Shown in pieces: positions 47,485 to 59,055 of a stretch of DNA of 64,000 nucleotides (position 1 is its first letter; the number at the start of each line of letters is the position of its first letter). Under the pieces are notes generated by a model. That model did not search any database. It was not told the DNA's origin and saw only the letters and a program-made list of their open reading frames with translations. Location: the NCBI GenBank assembly GCA_002794735.1, contig NBAZ01000001.1:744001-808000 (forward strand), read 5' to 3'. The translations under genes were made by a program, and so were the position numbers. The DNA is from Pyrrhoderma lamaoense. Its lineage: Eukaryota; Basidiomycota; Agaricomycetes; Hymenochaetales; Hymenochaetaceae.

Positions 47485-48351
47485 ACGCATAAAAATATAT
47501 GAAATGCCAACGACATACACACATACATTTTATCATACACACATATACATCGTCCTTTAGCCTATCGCCTTTTTTCTTTCAACTAAAAAAAGGTTCCTAA
47601 ACCCTTTGCTCAGCAATATTGTTTCGCCCTCTTTCATATTATTTTCATTTCTTATTCAATCTCTTTTTTCACTCTTTTTTCATAATCATCTGTGTGTTAC
47701 AAAATATTTCAGGGGAGAAAAAAGGAATATTGTTTTTTATAAAGGAAATAATTCATCTGATTCTCTAATCCCTGGAAGGACATTGGACTATCTTATTCTA
47801 TTTTCCCTTGCTATCACTTATATGCCATTTTCTCTTGATAAATTTCTCTGCGTTTTTGCAATTGTCTATCCCCCTCCTCGAATATACTACTCTTTCTTGC
47901 TTTCTTTCCTCGTTTTCATTTTTTAAAACCGCTTTTGTTTCAGAGCATAAGAACTTCTCAGTATATTAAATATTTTATATTGAACCCCTCCGCTATTTCA
48001 TCGCATCCTACATTTACCTTTTTCGTTTCTTTTCTGCCCCAAACGACCTCTGCTGATGAATTGTAAAATGTACACCCTCCGATCATATATTTATGACACA
48101 GGATGTCGAAATCTCACTAATATCATAATGGTTAGAATTGAGGATTTAAATTCCAAAGAAAAAAATTTAAAAAATTTAAAAATAAAACGGAAATTTGTGC
48201 AAGTATTCATGAACTGTCATTCGTGTCATGTGAGAGAAATGCTTCATTACAATTTTCCAGTTTCATTTCATCTGCCCGCCTATTTACAGCGAGATGTGAG
48301 GTATAATAACATAAAGTAGAAGCCAATCAAGAATAATGGTTTAATAGTATA
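47485..48351. other. Convergent intergenic region, T-rich
   Basis: 3' untranslated regions of the KH and VMA5 genes. Long T-rich and AT-rich tracts, no gene seen. Confidence 0.55.
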
Positions 48352-49986
48352 TTAGTTTACTATCCAAGGGACGTCAAATACTACGAAATCAAGGAATTCT
48401 TGCTCCATGATTGTTTGGTATTCTCCTAGGAAGTCTTCCCCGCCCGACCCTGCTTTGTTCTTGGATCGAGCACTATTGGACCGGGGAGCAAGGTATGAGA
48501 AGTGTGAGTTGAGTGTTGATAGAACCTTCTTTTGAGTCTTCGGTTCGGGCTAAGTATACAGTCATAAATTGAGCAAGAACTAAGGATATTCCTGTAAGGT
48601 GAAAAAATAACCGTACCAATATAGTAATGCCGATATAGTTTGCAGGAAGACCGTACCTCAACACACTCTCAACGAAAAGGCGAATAACCTTTAAGTGTAC
48701 AAGAAGTTGGAAGGCTTCTGAAAAGTTGGTTCTCGAGATGCGTAGTAATTCAGTCTACGATGAAGTAAGCGATTGTATATCTATTGAAAGTTTTAGCGAC
48801 ATACCCAAAGCTCTTTTTCTGTAGTCCCTGCAATATCTAGTTCTTGTTGGTGCTTGGCTGCAAGTTCATCTGTATACGTGAAGTCCCGTGCCAAAAACCT
48901 TGAACCAGTATCGGTCATTATGCGTGGCAACTCAAACAATAGATACCTACTTATTCTCTCGGCATTTCTGGACAAACTCATCGTGAATGCGTTTGAAAAT
49001 TACTACTCCGAAAAGGGTATACTCATCGTCAGATGCAATCTGACTATAGAAACCATGAGAAGGGACCACATAATGATTGAGGATTGCTACACTGACTTTG
49101 AAGAGCGAGGGACAACCATAGGCGCTAACCGTTCGTATTTAGACTTCCATTCCTTCACTAGAGCACTATGTGAAGCTTTAGTCCATGGAAAAACATAACT
49201 ATTAGTGTGTAGCAGGGCACATACTTTGGAACAGCAACAAGTACAGTCTCTAAGTGTTCCGAGTCTTCGATAAAGTCTTCTTTTGATACAATGCCGATCA
49301 GTGAGCGTACAGAAAGGTTTCCACTTGGTGATGAATGTTAGCACGATAAAGACATCGAGACTAGTCACAACGTACGTCTGCTTCCTCTGCATTTGTACAA
49401 GGGCACCCTTTGCAAGATTGTAATTGTTCAGTTTGACTTCATAACACCATCTATTGAAGTTAACTCCTATAAAGGGAGTGCATATAGTGAGTACAATCAA
49501 TCCCAGAGTGACAACACACTTACCCTGTTTAGTGTATCCACAAGATCCTTCAATCCTTTTTGTACGTTGTAGCGACCCTCGTTCCATTTCCAGTCCGTTA
49601 ATAGATAGTCTTCCACGGTTCTTTCATCTACCAGGGTATGTTGTCCCAGCTTTTGTGGGTCATTGTTTAGAAGATTCCGGAGTGTATCGACAATCTTCGC
49701 CACAACAGAGGTGAAGTAGGTGTCCTGCTTCGGTAAGTCCTCAGCTAACGTTACAAGGAGATCAAGAGTTCCAGTCTACATATGTATTATGTTTACTTAT
49801 TAATTTGTAATTTAGAGAACTCATTGTAGAGCATACTTTGAAGGAAGGGATGGTAAATTCGGAGATGTTCCGAGAAGTAAATGAACGAGACTGCTGCTGG
49901 ATCTTGAATGTTAATTCCTGGACGACATTTTCGGTGTCACCATCATGGGGTACCGCTAAAAGCCAAGTACTCTGTTCCGAAGGCAT
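48352..49986 (-). CDS. VMA5: V-type proton ATPase subunit C (Vma5)
   Basis: Peripheral-stalk subunit of the vacuolar proton pump, controlling V1-Vo assembly. Motifs from the ATG at 49986: [173 protein letters not shown], and the C-terminus [20 protein letters not shown] at the TAA 48354-48352. About eight introns, phases consistent where checked. No frame break found. A GTCACGTGAT element lies 112-121 bp upstream. Confidence 0.94.
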
Positions 49987-50097
49987 GTTGTCTTAATATG
50001 CACGTAGTTTTGCAACGGGATAACTTAGAAATCAATCGTAGACTGCTACCTCTAGAGCTAGTAGAAGCACAAATATGGTGGCGATTCATTGGTGTTG

Positions 50098-50107
50098 GTC
50101 ACGTGAT
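50098..50107. promoter_or_regulatory. GTCACGTGAT E-box upstream of VMA5
   Basis: Extended palindromic E-box between the VMA5 start (49986) and the 3' end of PRP17. It matches 9 of 10 bases of GTCACGTGAC, the element used by bHLH factors on lysosomal V-ATPase genes in animals; a role here is inferred. Confidence 0.4.
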
Positions 50108-50220
50108 CAACCTATTATGTGCACGTCCATTTGACTTAGATTATAAATACTATGACGAAGACAACGAATCGAATAATTATAGAAATGTACATCTACGGTA
50201 AAAAAACAAGATATTATACA

Positions 50221-52324
50221 TTAGTCCTATAGGTTAAAATTTACTTAGTATTCTCCGTGTGCAAAATTTATAATAAACACATACCCATAACTTGATGAGC
50301 CCGTCCCAGGATGCAGTAAGTACTTTGGACTAAATGCAGTTGTCAGACGTAATCCTCAATCATGCCCAAGTGTAAAATATAAGGCGTACAGTCTCATGTG
50401 GAAGCCATTCGTGGGCTATTACTACTTTTTGATGGGCTTTTAGTCGAGATTTTATTCTACCGGTTTTCCAATCCCAGAATACGACATCACCGGAGCTATC
50501 ACCACTGCTCACCCACTTCCCGTCCGGAGAAAAGCCTACTTGGCAGGCATAACCTGCAACAGTATGACCAGCGAAGCGTTTCTTACGGTTCTGCCGGAAG
50601 TTATCCGTGCTGTAAATCAGAATTTGATTATCCAAAGACTGAGCCGCAAAGTATTTTTCTATAGGAAACATATTTTCAATAGTGAATCGAGATGTATTAA
50701 TAGTCTACTTACTAGAGGGATGGAGAGTAACTGCAGGCATCGAGTGCATGAAGGGCTCGGCGATGTACTTGATGACAACCGGAATGTCAAAGTCCCAAGC
50801 TCGAATTGTTTTATCGTCCGAGGTTGTGACAAACCGTCTATTCTCATCTACAAAGGTGATTGTATTAACCGGTCCTAGATGTTGATCATATTCTTGAGTA
50901 ATCTCTCCAGAGTCCATATCATACTGCATCCGCTTGTATTCAGCCATGAGAAGTTCAACAATTGTGAGGTTATCCTTACTTGGATGATCTTCTTATCAGA
51001 CATTCCAGCCAGGAAAATATTCTGCTTGTCATCATCTGGATGGAATTTCACAACATAGGGTATTTTTCCGTTACTAAAGCGTTTGATGCACTGTCCGGTT
51101 TCGGTATCCCAAAGTTTCATTTGACGGTCATAACCGCAGGATAAGAATCGTCTACCATCATTTGAGAAACAGATATCTTTTACGGCCTTAGTATGTCCCA
51201 TAAATGTTCGTAAACAGTTCCCAGTCGTATATATGTCCCAAAGCTGAAAACAAATTATAATTAACCAAATAAGAAGTAAGTTGGAGTATGTGCTTACCTT
51301 AATTTTTGTATCCATAGATCCACTTAGGAAAAGATGAGCAGTTTTTGGAAGAAGCCTGAGGACTGATACTCCTTGAGTATGACCAGTATACGTATGTACA
51401 CAAACTTTGGGAATAAAACATTCTTGGCTGCCAGGTTCCGACATGATATGAGGAGCCTCTGCGAGAGGAGGATGCATGTAAGTCCGCCCTTGGTAGTCTG
51501 TAAGAGATTTTCCGTGGAATATTGAGGATTCCTGCCCTGCTCCTCCACGTCTTGGTTTGGCTTTTCTGTCTTTAATCGTGACTGCTTGTTCTTCCTCCGA
51601 TTCACTCTCATCGTCACCTTCTGCTTCAAACGCAGATTCTGGAAGGTCCTTATCCTTATCATCTTTTTCCCAGGACGCCCAAGGCCCCACATAAGCACCA
51701 TCCCCCTCTACAACGTCCAAGTCGCCTTTTGGCTTTCTCTTTCGTTTTAATTCTTTCTGTTAGAACGACTAGTCTGTACTGCATTAACAGTTGCATATCC
51801 ATTAGCCTGAGCCTTTTCTATGTTTCCCAGAAATGAAGGAGCATTAGGATCCACTGAAGGATTTGCTGAATAGCCAAGGATACTATAAGTGAGATGCTGT
51901 TGTCGAAAGGCATGCTCTGTCATTGCTTGTTCTTCAACATGACCAGCCAGAGCATTCTGATTTGCAAACCTATTTCTATCGCTGAATGGGTTTTCTGGAC
52001 CTTGCACTGGTAGAGTCATATCGTTGAATGGAATATTAACATTCATCTGAGTGTCGGATGGTCTGGTTATAAGAGAGGTTTGTTTCAAGGATCCTGAAGT
52101 TATGTGAAAGCAAATATCAGAGAGTGATTAGCGATAGAGAGTTTCTGTCAGCTAACCTCTAGCAATACATCTGGGGCACTCGTTACAACATTATCAGGAG
52201 CTTCAGCATTGTCTACGCGTAGTTTCTTTGCAGAAGGCAGTTCCGAGATGTTGAATGAATCCCCTCCAGTAGTTGTGACGTGCATTTCATCCTCATCTGA
52301 GGAGTAGTCTACTGCAAGGGACAT
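50221..52324 (-). CDS. PRP17: Pre-mRNA-splicing factor Prp17/CDC40, WD40 protein
   Basis: Second-step splicing factor. The N-terminal region [14 protein letters not shown] leads to [40 protein letters not shown] and [15 protein letters not shown]. After an acidic linker the signature [14 protein letters not shown] precedes seven WD repeats ([117 protein letters not shown]). The final intron (50285-50227) leaves a six-base last exon, GAC TAA, giving the conserved ending LWD. One frame break near 51749-51756, in an A run between SRSNRK and LKRKRKPKG, looks like a missing base. Confidence 0.92.
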
Positions 52325-52564
52325 ATTGTTGTCTACGTTGTGGTCAGTGTGACGGTTTATAGGACAAGAGGAAACGTTTAGGTATTAAATATTTAACTCA
52401 GTGCCATAGCTCTCTGTACTGTCACATATGTGTCTGAAGGATCTTCATGTGGTTTCTCGATAAAGCAAAAGAGTCCCACAATGAGTGATTTGATTATTGG
52501 TCTCAATTACAAGAAATATTCAAACATATCCCTTCTCGACATTCAACGGTAAATACCGATGTAA

Positions 52565-54740
52565 ATGAGCAATTCGGGCAACATTGGGCGTCCGTGGACA
52601 CCATATGAAGACGGTCTTCTTACTGAAGCTGTTCATAAATATGGTGAAAATACGGAGAAATGGAAAATAATTGCTCTTTCAGTTCCGGGAAGAACGAATA
52701 AAGCTTGTCGAAAGGTATGTAATTATAGTAGTTCGAAATATGGATCAAGCAATGAATAAATTTATCTTAGCGATGGCTACATTCCTTATCTCCATCCGTG
52801 AAGAAATCTGCGTGGACTTCTGAAGAAGACCAGCTTTTACTATCGCTATTCGAGAGATATCCTAATAAATGGTCTCAAATTGCAAGGGAAATCCCTGGTC
52901 GGACAGATGATGCATGCTCAAAACGATATCGCGAAGCTCTGGATCCAAATCTGAAGAAAGATGAATGGACGGAGGACGAGGATAAAAGACTTTTAGAGGC
53001 ATTGACTAGGCACGGTGGTCCATCAAGGCCAAAGTGGGGACTAATTGGCCAGGAATTACGTCGTAGTGGGCTTGGATGCAGGAATAGATGGAGACTACTT
53101 GAACGTAAGAGACTAGCTTCTGTTCGTCAAACATCCTCTTTGTCTGGCAATCTTCCTTCACAAGGAATGCCGGATTTATCTCCGTTCCCGTTGAGGATAA
53201 TGCAATATCATTCTGGGACTCGTCATGGGACCCATCTGAGCTTGGTATTCCTGTTATCTGGCAAGGTCAACCTACCTCTGAACTCAGTCTACCTTTGAAT
53301 AAGGTGGCCATGTTTGGGCAACCTGAATCCTCGGCACTTATGGAACATCGCTCGGATTATTTCCGGCCCAGTTCAATACAAACCAATTTAATAGCCCAGC
53401 AAGCAAGTGAAGGAGGCAATTTTTCATCCATGACGTTCAACGATACATTCCGCACCACCATATACTACGGAACATCGGTCAACCTATCATAGATAATCTA
53501 CCTCTCGATATGACATTCAATGAAACCATGGACTCAGACTATCATTTACAACCGCAGTCAACCGATAATCAATTAACTATAGAAGTTCCTACTGTAGATG
53601 AAGACTCACAACTATGTTGTGGGGACTCCTTCGTAGTTCACGATTCTGAGAACACCGAAGATGTTACAATAATTGATGCAGACTCATCCGACTTGCATAT
53701 CAATATTGCGGAGCTAGAATCTGAGGTCAGCAGTGCTTCCCCAGAAGATGAGGGAGCATACTTTCCGGTGCCATCTCCCTTGCCTGACCCTTCTCTGCTA
53801 AATACTCAAGATGGATCGTCTAGACAACAAGGAGCCTCGCAGGAGCAGGAAAATCACCTCGCTCCCTTGAAAAAACGACGTCGAACTGTTACAAACGGCT
53901 CCAGTTTCCGAGGTGTACATATCATGTCAATCACTGTTGGGGATCCAAAAGCTCCGCCAAAGCTATCATCCTCGCTACCTGTCTCTAATGAGTAAGTGTG
54001 ATTCTATGGTGGCAGAAGCTCGTCGTTACAAAGTTATCAATGAGGTTTAGTTGTACTATTCTAGCATATGCATGTGGACACAAGGACTGCTGGCCAGTTA
54101 GTTGTCCGAAGAGCAAAGCATGTTATACGACCTCCGGGGAGCTTTTGGCTCATTTCAAAGATCATCATATCAGTGACTTATCTGCCTGTGAACTACCTCC
54201 GTTCAGATGTGGTCTGAAAGATTGTGGAAAGGGCTGGAAGGTTCGTGTTCTCAAACTTAGAACCTTACTTTGTTTCTGAGAAACTAGTCTCTTTGGGTAC
54301 TAGAGTATCAATGGTCTCCAATACCATCTGCAAATGTGAATTATGGTCAATTTGTAATCTACATCCATATCTGACTTTACTTTCCTAGATCAAAGGTCCA
54401 CTACATCCAAGTTCTGGGTGCTGCACGGCCAAAAATCTCGACAGAGGAAGATCTTACTAGTAGAATTTCTCCCTCCTTACCAAATGAGGAGATCACAAAG
54501 TCTAAGAGGAGAGTTCATCGGTGCACATTCACAGGGTGTGGTAAAGAATATAAACAGCTTAGTGGTTTACGTTATCATATCTTACATGTAAGTATCGATT
54601 CGTGTGGTGCACCAAGCCTCTCCTCTGACCGTACCATGTAGGGACATCCAAATATCACACCTGCACAACTTGATGCTCTGCCTCCGACGATTGCGAGTAA
54701 ACTAAGCTTAGAGAGTAAAAATCCTCAAGAGACTTCCTAA
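52565..54740 (+). CDS. Myb-repeat protein with C-terminal C2H2 zinc fingers, frame broken
   Basis: Probable nuclear DNA-binding protein. Three Myb/SANT repeats: GRPWTPYEDGLLTEAVHKY with KWKIIALSVPGRTNKACRK; SAWTSEEDQLLLSLFERY with KWSQIAREIPGRTDDACSK; and DEWTEDEDKRLLEALTRHG with KWGLIGQELRRSGLGCRNRW. A long acidic, Ser-rich middle follows. The C-terminal part has cysteine/histidine clusters (YACGHKDCWPVSC, HFKDHH, CGLKDCGKGW, HRCTFTGCGKEYKQLSGLRY, HILHGHPN), ending at the TAA 54738-54740. Frame breaks near 53180-53192 and 53448-53460 separate stretches that clearly continue each other; a third near 53995 may be an intron I placed imperfectly. The three Myb repeats resemble SNAPc/Myb families, but I do not assign an orthologue. 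Confidence 0.82.
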
Positions 54741-55219
54741 CTTGCCCTTTCCGTGAATTTGGGAATTTGTCCATTTCTCATGGTACACTCGAGGTTATAA
54801 GAAGATGTCACTTGATTTTTTACACCTCTTATGAAGATAATTGGTTCTACTATTTTTCTAAAGGTCTGTATTGACTTTGTAGTCATGGATTCGATGTTAG
54901 ATCGATCAAGGACGCCATTCCATTCACCCTTGATGTTTCGGTGGGTTACTACTATATCCTTCGCGATTTGAAATCTGTATCCTGAATTCAAGTCTAATTT
55001 GTGGCTGAAGTCGGGAAATACAACTGAACTCGAGAAGATGATCAAATTTAGATTGGATGGAAGATGGCTGGGGACCGGATATCTTGCACCTCTTCACAGT
55101 TCACGTAGGAAACTCGGTTTACTTTTTGGAGAGTGAACAGCGTTTTGCCTTTATACTACAAACCGATCATAGATTTATCTCTAGCCCTTAGATACAAGAT
55201 CAATGATACATATATTTAG
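54741..55219. other. Intergenic, nothing supported
   Basis: An antisense open stretch (55045-54737) has some coding-like composition but no ATG near its start and no known motif. I do not call it. Confidence 0.35.
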
Positions 55220-55582
55220 TATGATGAACAATTCAAGAGCTGTGAAAGGAGGAAATCTGTATCCCTACTTACGAACTTAAGTCACAAGGAGATCAACTCA
55301 ATTCTTATTGAGTTCCAGAAAAGGCAAGACGAATTCGTCGAGGAAGGGGAAAATACTGGATTACTAAATCAATCAGCTTGGTTACTCACTTGTATCATGC
55401 ATAGGATTTTCAGGCAACCTGCAGTAAACGGCAAACAACAAGATGATACGAAAATTTTTCTGTCTGCTTTCTTCGGTTTATATCGGATGCTCGCACGTTA
55501 TATCTTCAAATGGAAGTCTCCTTCAGCTATGACTTTTCTATGCAAACATAGAATCTCTCCAGTTATGGTGGCTTCGAGGTAA
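55220..55582 (+). CDS. Unrecognised coding-like open stretch (exon candidate)
   Basis: About 120 codons open to a TAA at 55580-55582, with coding-like composition (SILIEFQKRQDEFVEEGE, LSAFFGLYRMLARYIFKW). There is no ATG near the 5' end, so if real it is an internal or terminal exon, or a gene fragment. No family recognised. The hydrophobic/aromatic C-terminal half could be a helical domain. Chance openness cannot be excluded. Confidence 0.25.
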   Translation, partial: YDEQFKSCERRKSVSLLTNLSHKEINSILIEFQKRQDEFVEEGENTGLLNQSAWLLTCIMHRIFRQPAVNGKQQDDTKIFLSAFFGLYRMLARYIFKWKSPSAMTFLCKHRISPVMVASR

Positions 55583-56689
55583 GGTGATACACGTGGAAGA
55601 TGCTTATCAAAATTAAGCTTCCAGATAGATATTTGTATTATCGTGGGGTATGTATTGATACAGATTAGATCCCGTCACGGCCATTGAATCATGGCATTGG
55701 TTTAGTTTTTCAAAAAGAATTCAGACTCAGACTACCCGCATCTACGCGCAGTGATGCCTTCTGACTATAAATATCATCCTTATAATACAAACCAATATTC
55801 TAGGGTAGATGGGGTTGTCAAGGGAAGGTAGCTACTTACTTTATAACAAGAATAAGCAATAGAAGGAAACCGCGTCAAAGTTAAGGGACCAAAGAAAAAC
55901 GTGAGGAACAGAGTTAATTCATATCATTACTTCCATCCCGACCCAAACGTACCAACTGTCGCCACCACAAAAGATCTCTTATTTTTGCCTCCATCTCGTT
56001 AATTTCATCCTAAATAATGTTACAAGAGGTAGGGATTATGCTAATTGAGATCAAAAAGTTCCATACAGGCTTTCGATCCAATGAAAAATTTCTAATTATA
56101 ATGACAACAATAACGCGCACTCTGTAAATTACATATGTAGCTTAGATAGTGCCGGTGTGCCTGGCGAGCCATCAAAAAGTAAATAAAGGTGTACGGCACG
56201 GGCAGTCTTCTTGCAGAAAGAGCCTCTTAGTAAAAAGTGCAGCCTCATGTATGATGTACCTACTAAGTCTACCCGTGATGGCGCGGATGTATGCATTTTC
56301 GTTGAGTTCTAGTTTCAAATGAAGAGCTTAAGCATGGAAGCTTTGGACTCTATGTACCTGTCTCTGCATGTATACCATAATCACAGTTCATCATAAACTT
56401 TAGATGAACGGTGCCTTGCTGATCCCAATCATAACCCATACTTGTTGCAGTTCATTTATTTTTAACGAAAAGACGAGGTAGACCATGAGTAGTGAATGAA
56501 GATTTCTTATCATATTCTCTACGACCACGATGACCAAGGAACAGATTGAAAAAGATATCCCACAGTACACTATCATAAGCACTCGTCAACTAATCATATA
56601 GAGGTATAAACTATTGTGAATAGGCTTATGGGATATCAGTTTAACATGGATAGAGAAACAATTCATGTCTTCTAAATTTGTAAACTACC
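55583..56689. other. Intergenic, nothing seen
   Basis: AT-rich, stop-rich in all frames. No repeat or gene recognised. Confidence 0.5.
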
Positions 56690-58411
56690 TACTTACTGTC
56701 CCCGAGGTAGGTTTTCCCGAAAAGTTATAATTATTCTGACCCCCAATCTGAACCTTTCGGACTTGTCGAACGATGCAAGAGAAAAAGGGATGAATGGTGG
56801 GTCTTCTGCCACCAGCCTCGTGAGAACATCAAGGTGGCCCCATCGGATTAAGTCTGGCAGAACGTTGCATCCACTCCACCCCATATTGCATAGCGGGCCA
56901 TTTGATAACGTTTGATATCGCTTCCTAAAACTTCAGAACCGGCAGGTGACTAAGGCCTGATACCATACTGTGATTATCTGCATCAATAATCTTTGTGTCG
57001 TCTTCAAGTCATGGGTTAGACAGGTACATGCATTATCATGATTTTATTTCGTAGAACTCTTCTTCAATGCGGTTATCGTGCGAAAGGGTCCTCGTAATGA
57101 CCTCAGGCTATTACTTTTATCGACTCCTACCTCTTAAAATAGGAACAACTTCGGATACATGTATAGAGGTATTTAGTCCCGAACTTACTTTTTTTTAGAT
57201 CTCTGGTCATCATCGGCTTCTGAAATCTTTCAATTTTAAGGGTAGATAAGATGTGTGCTAGTCTGGGACACCAACAATCAGATATAGACTTACCATACGG
57301 ACCGGCATTAGACTGTGCAATTACCTTGTATTTATTTGTAATTTTGCCCTACATGGGGCCCATTTCTCCATAACAGATACCAGCTTCAAATACTGGTTCA
57401 TGAAGACCGGGTAAGGGAACAATTACCAGATTGTTAATACGCACTAGAAACTATATCTAAATTTGTTGTATGCGACCTACAAATACCTCACCAAAGAAAT
57501 AAGAACACGTCAGAAAAAAAAACACACACAAGAATTTTTAGTATAAATAAACGGTTGGAAAGGACCTTGTGCTCTTAATTAGCCACGAACCAACATCCAA
57601 GAACTTAATAATACCAGAATGGGGGTACAAGGAGACATGTGAACACGTATCGTTAGGCGAATAAGCTGGAGTTAAAAAGTGTAGGCGTAACAGGGTAACT
57701 TTTGGTTCCGATACCGGTAATAGAGTGCTCGAGCCAGTCTTGTGCAGAGCAATAAGCTATCAAATCATGGCTCCAGTACAAAAGATACCTTCTGGTGATA
57801 AAGACAAATGAAATACAGGCTTTGATTCTTAAAAGGCAAATGGCGAGCGGTGGCAGTGTATTAGTTACTACAGGATCATTTCTCCTCGAGACCCTTGCTG
57901 AGTATTTATGAACACAAACAGAACAACACATCCAAGTGTTCAGTGGCTGAGGCATAGCCAATTGGAGGCACCGCCTCATCTCCAAATCATCCGGAGCGAA
58001 CAGTAGATCTGGTCCTTGGAGACAATCCATAAGGTGAGTGGCATTCTTGGCTTCTGCTAGTATTTTATTCGCCTTCGAATCTGTAATCTACGTGTAATTC
58101 GTGTGCTGGTTAGATTTACTTGGCAAAAAGGATGAATTGATTTTAGCCAATAGATCCTCATTCCGGGAATCACCACACAGAAACCAGATTAGTTGTAAAT
58201 GACATGAGCTGAGATGATGTTTCAAGCCAGTCGCTTCGGGAAATGATTGGTCAATGGTAGGAAAAGAAGGGTATGTAGTCATGACCGGAGTTCCGATATT
58301 ACAAGGCTTATAAGCCGCGAGTGAGCAAGCATCATAGATGCCAGAGATAGTATTCGTCCTCGAGTCGGATGTAAGCCGACCTTCGATACCAGAGTATAAA
58401 TCAAAAATCAA
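56690..58411 (-). CDS. Unclassified protein-coding region, incompletely resolved
   Basis: Several minus-strand stretches look coding but match no family I know. From 5' to 3': 58411-58128 (GIYDACSLAAYKPCNIGTPV, LSSCHLQLIWFLCGDSRNED), which runs into KINSSFLP; then, after a possible 39 bp intron with an in-frame stop (donor GTAAAT, acceptor TTACAG), SKANKILAEAKNATHLMDCL, LLFAPDDLEMRRCLQLAMPQ and NTLPPLAICLLRIK to about 57830. Separated by about 900 bp lies LGSDIKRYQMARYAIWGG and, after a frame change near 56865, PDLIRWGHLDVLTRLVAEDP and DKSERFRLGVRI to 56690. They may be exons of one gene or of two. No signal peptide or catalytic motif was recognised. Confidence 0.4.
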
Positions 58412-59055
58412 AGGCGGCCGTACGATGTCGTCTATCGCTGATCACGGCATTAATACCAAGAAAGGCTCGAAGGGGTGGGTCAAGTGTGCACGAGAGGAGT
58501 ACGAGAGAGGTAAAGATAATCAGGGCGTCGTTTGAGAAGACTGAGAAAAGGTTTCAAGTTGATTATTGACATAACCTAAGGAATGATCATGAACTTTCTG
58601 GGCGTGAGATGCAAGATGTAAAGCCACTGCGCTGGCACCGGGGGACTCGGAAGGACCTGGTTTCCGTATTAGATGGATTGCTCACGAGTAATTCTGAGTT
58701 GTCGATGATATAATACAGTGTTTTCGCTAGCAGATACATATGATGCTGGTCTTGGGAGCAGAGAGACTGACGGGTGAAAAGCATGCTACATGTCAGTGGG
58801 CAGACACCTAGTTAGGAATGGCGATCTGTCGATAGATATAAATCAATAAAATAAAGATTAATGCCATGTGGACATTCCCGTATTAGGAGGTGGCATTCAT
58901 ATACCGGTAATGTACTCGCGGGGTCCGAGTTGAATCCACTCCCACAGTGTTATAAAAAGGCTTCAGCCCTCTCCCAAGCCCCCACCCTCCCACCTTCGCT
59001 GACGCTGCGCCAGAACAACCTCGCCCTTCAGCTGTGAATCCGTAAAATCTCTCAA
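58412..59055 (+). promoter_or_regulatory. Promoter of peptide precursor gene A
   Basis: TATAAAAA at 58951-58958 lies 98 bp before the ATG at 59056, followed by a C-rich stretch near 58970-59000, typical of a strong fungal promoter and leader. Nothing coding is supported in the rest. Confidence 0.5.
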
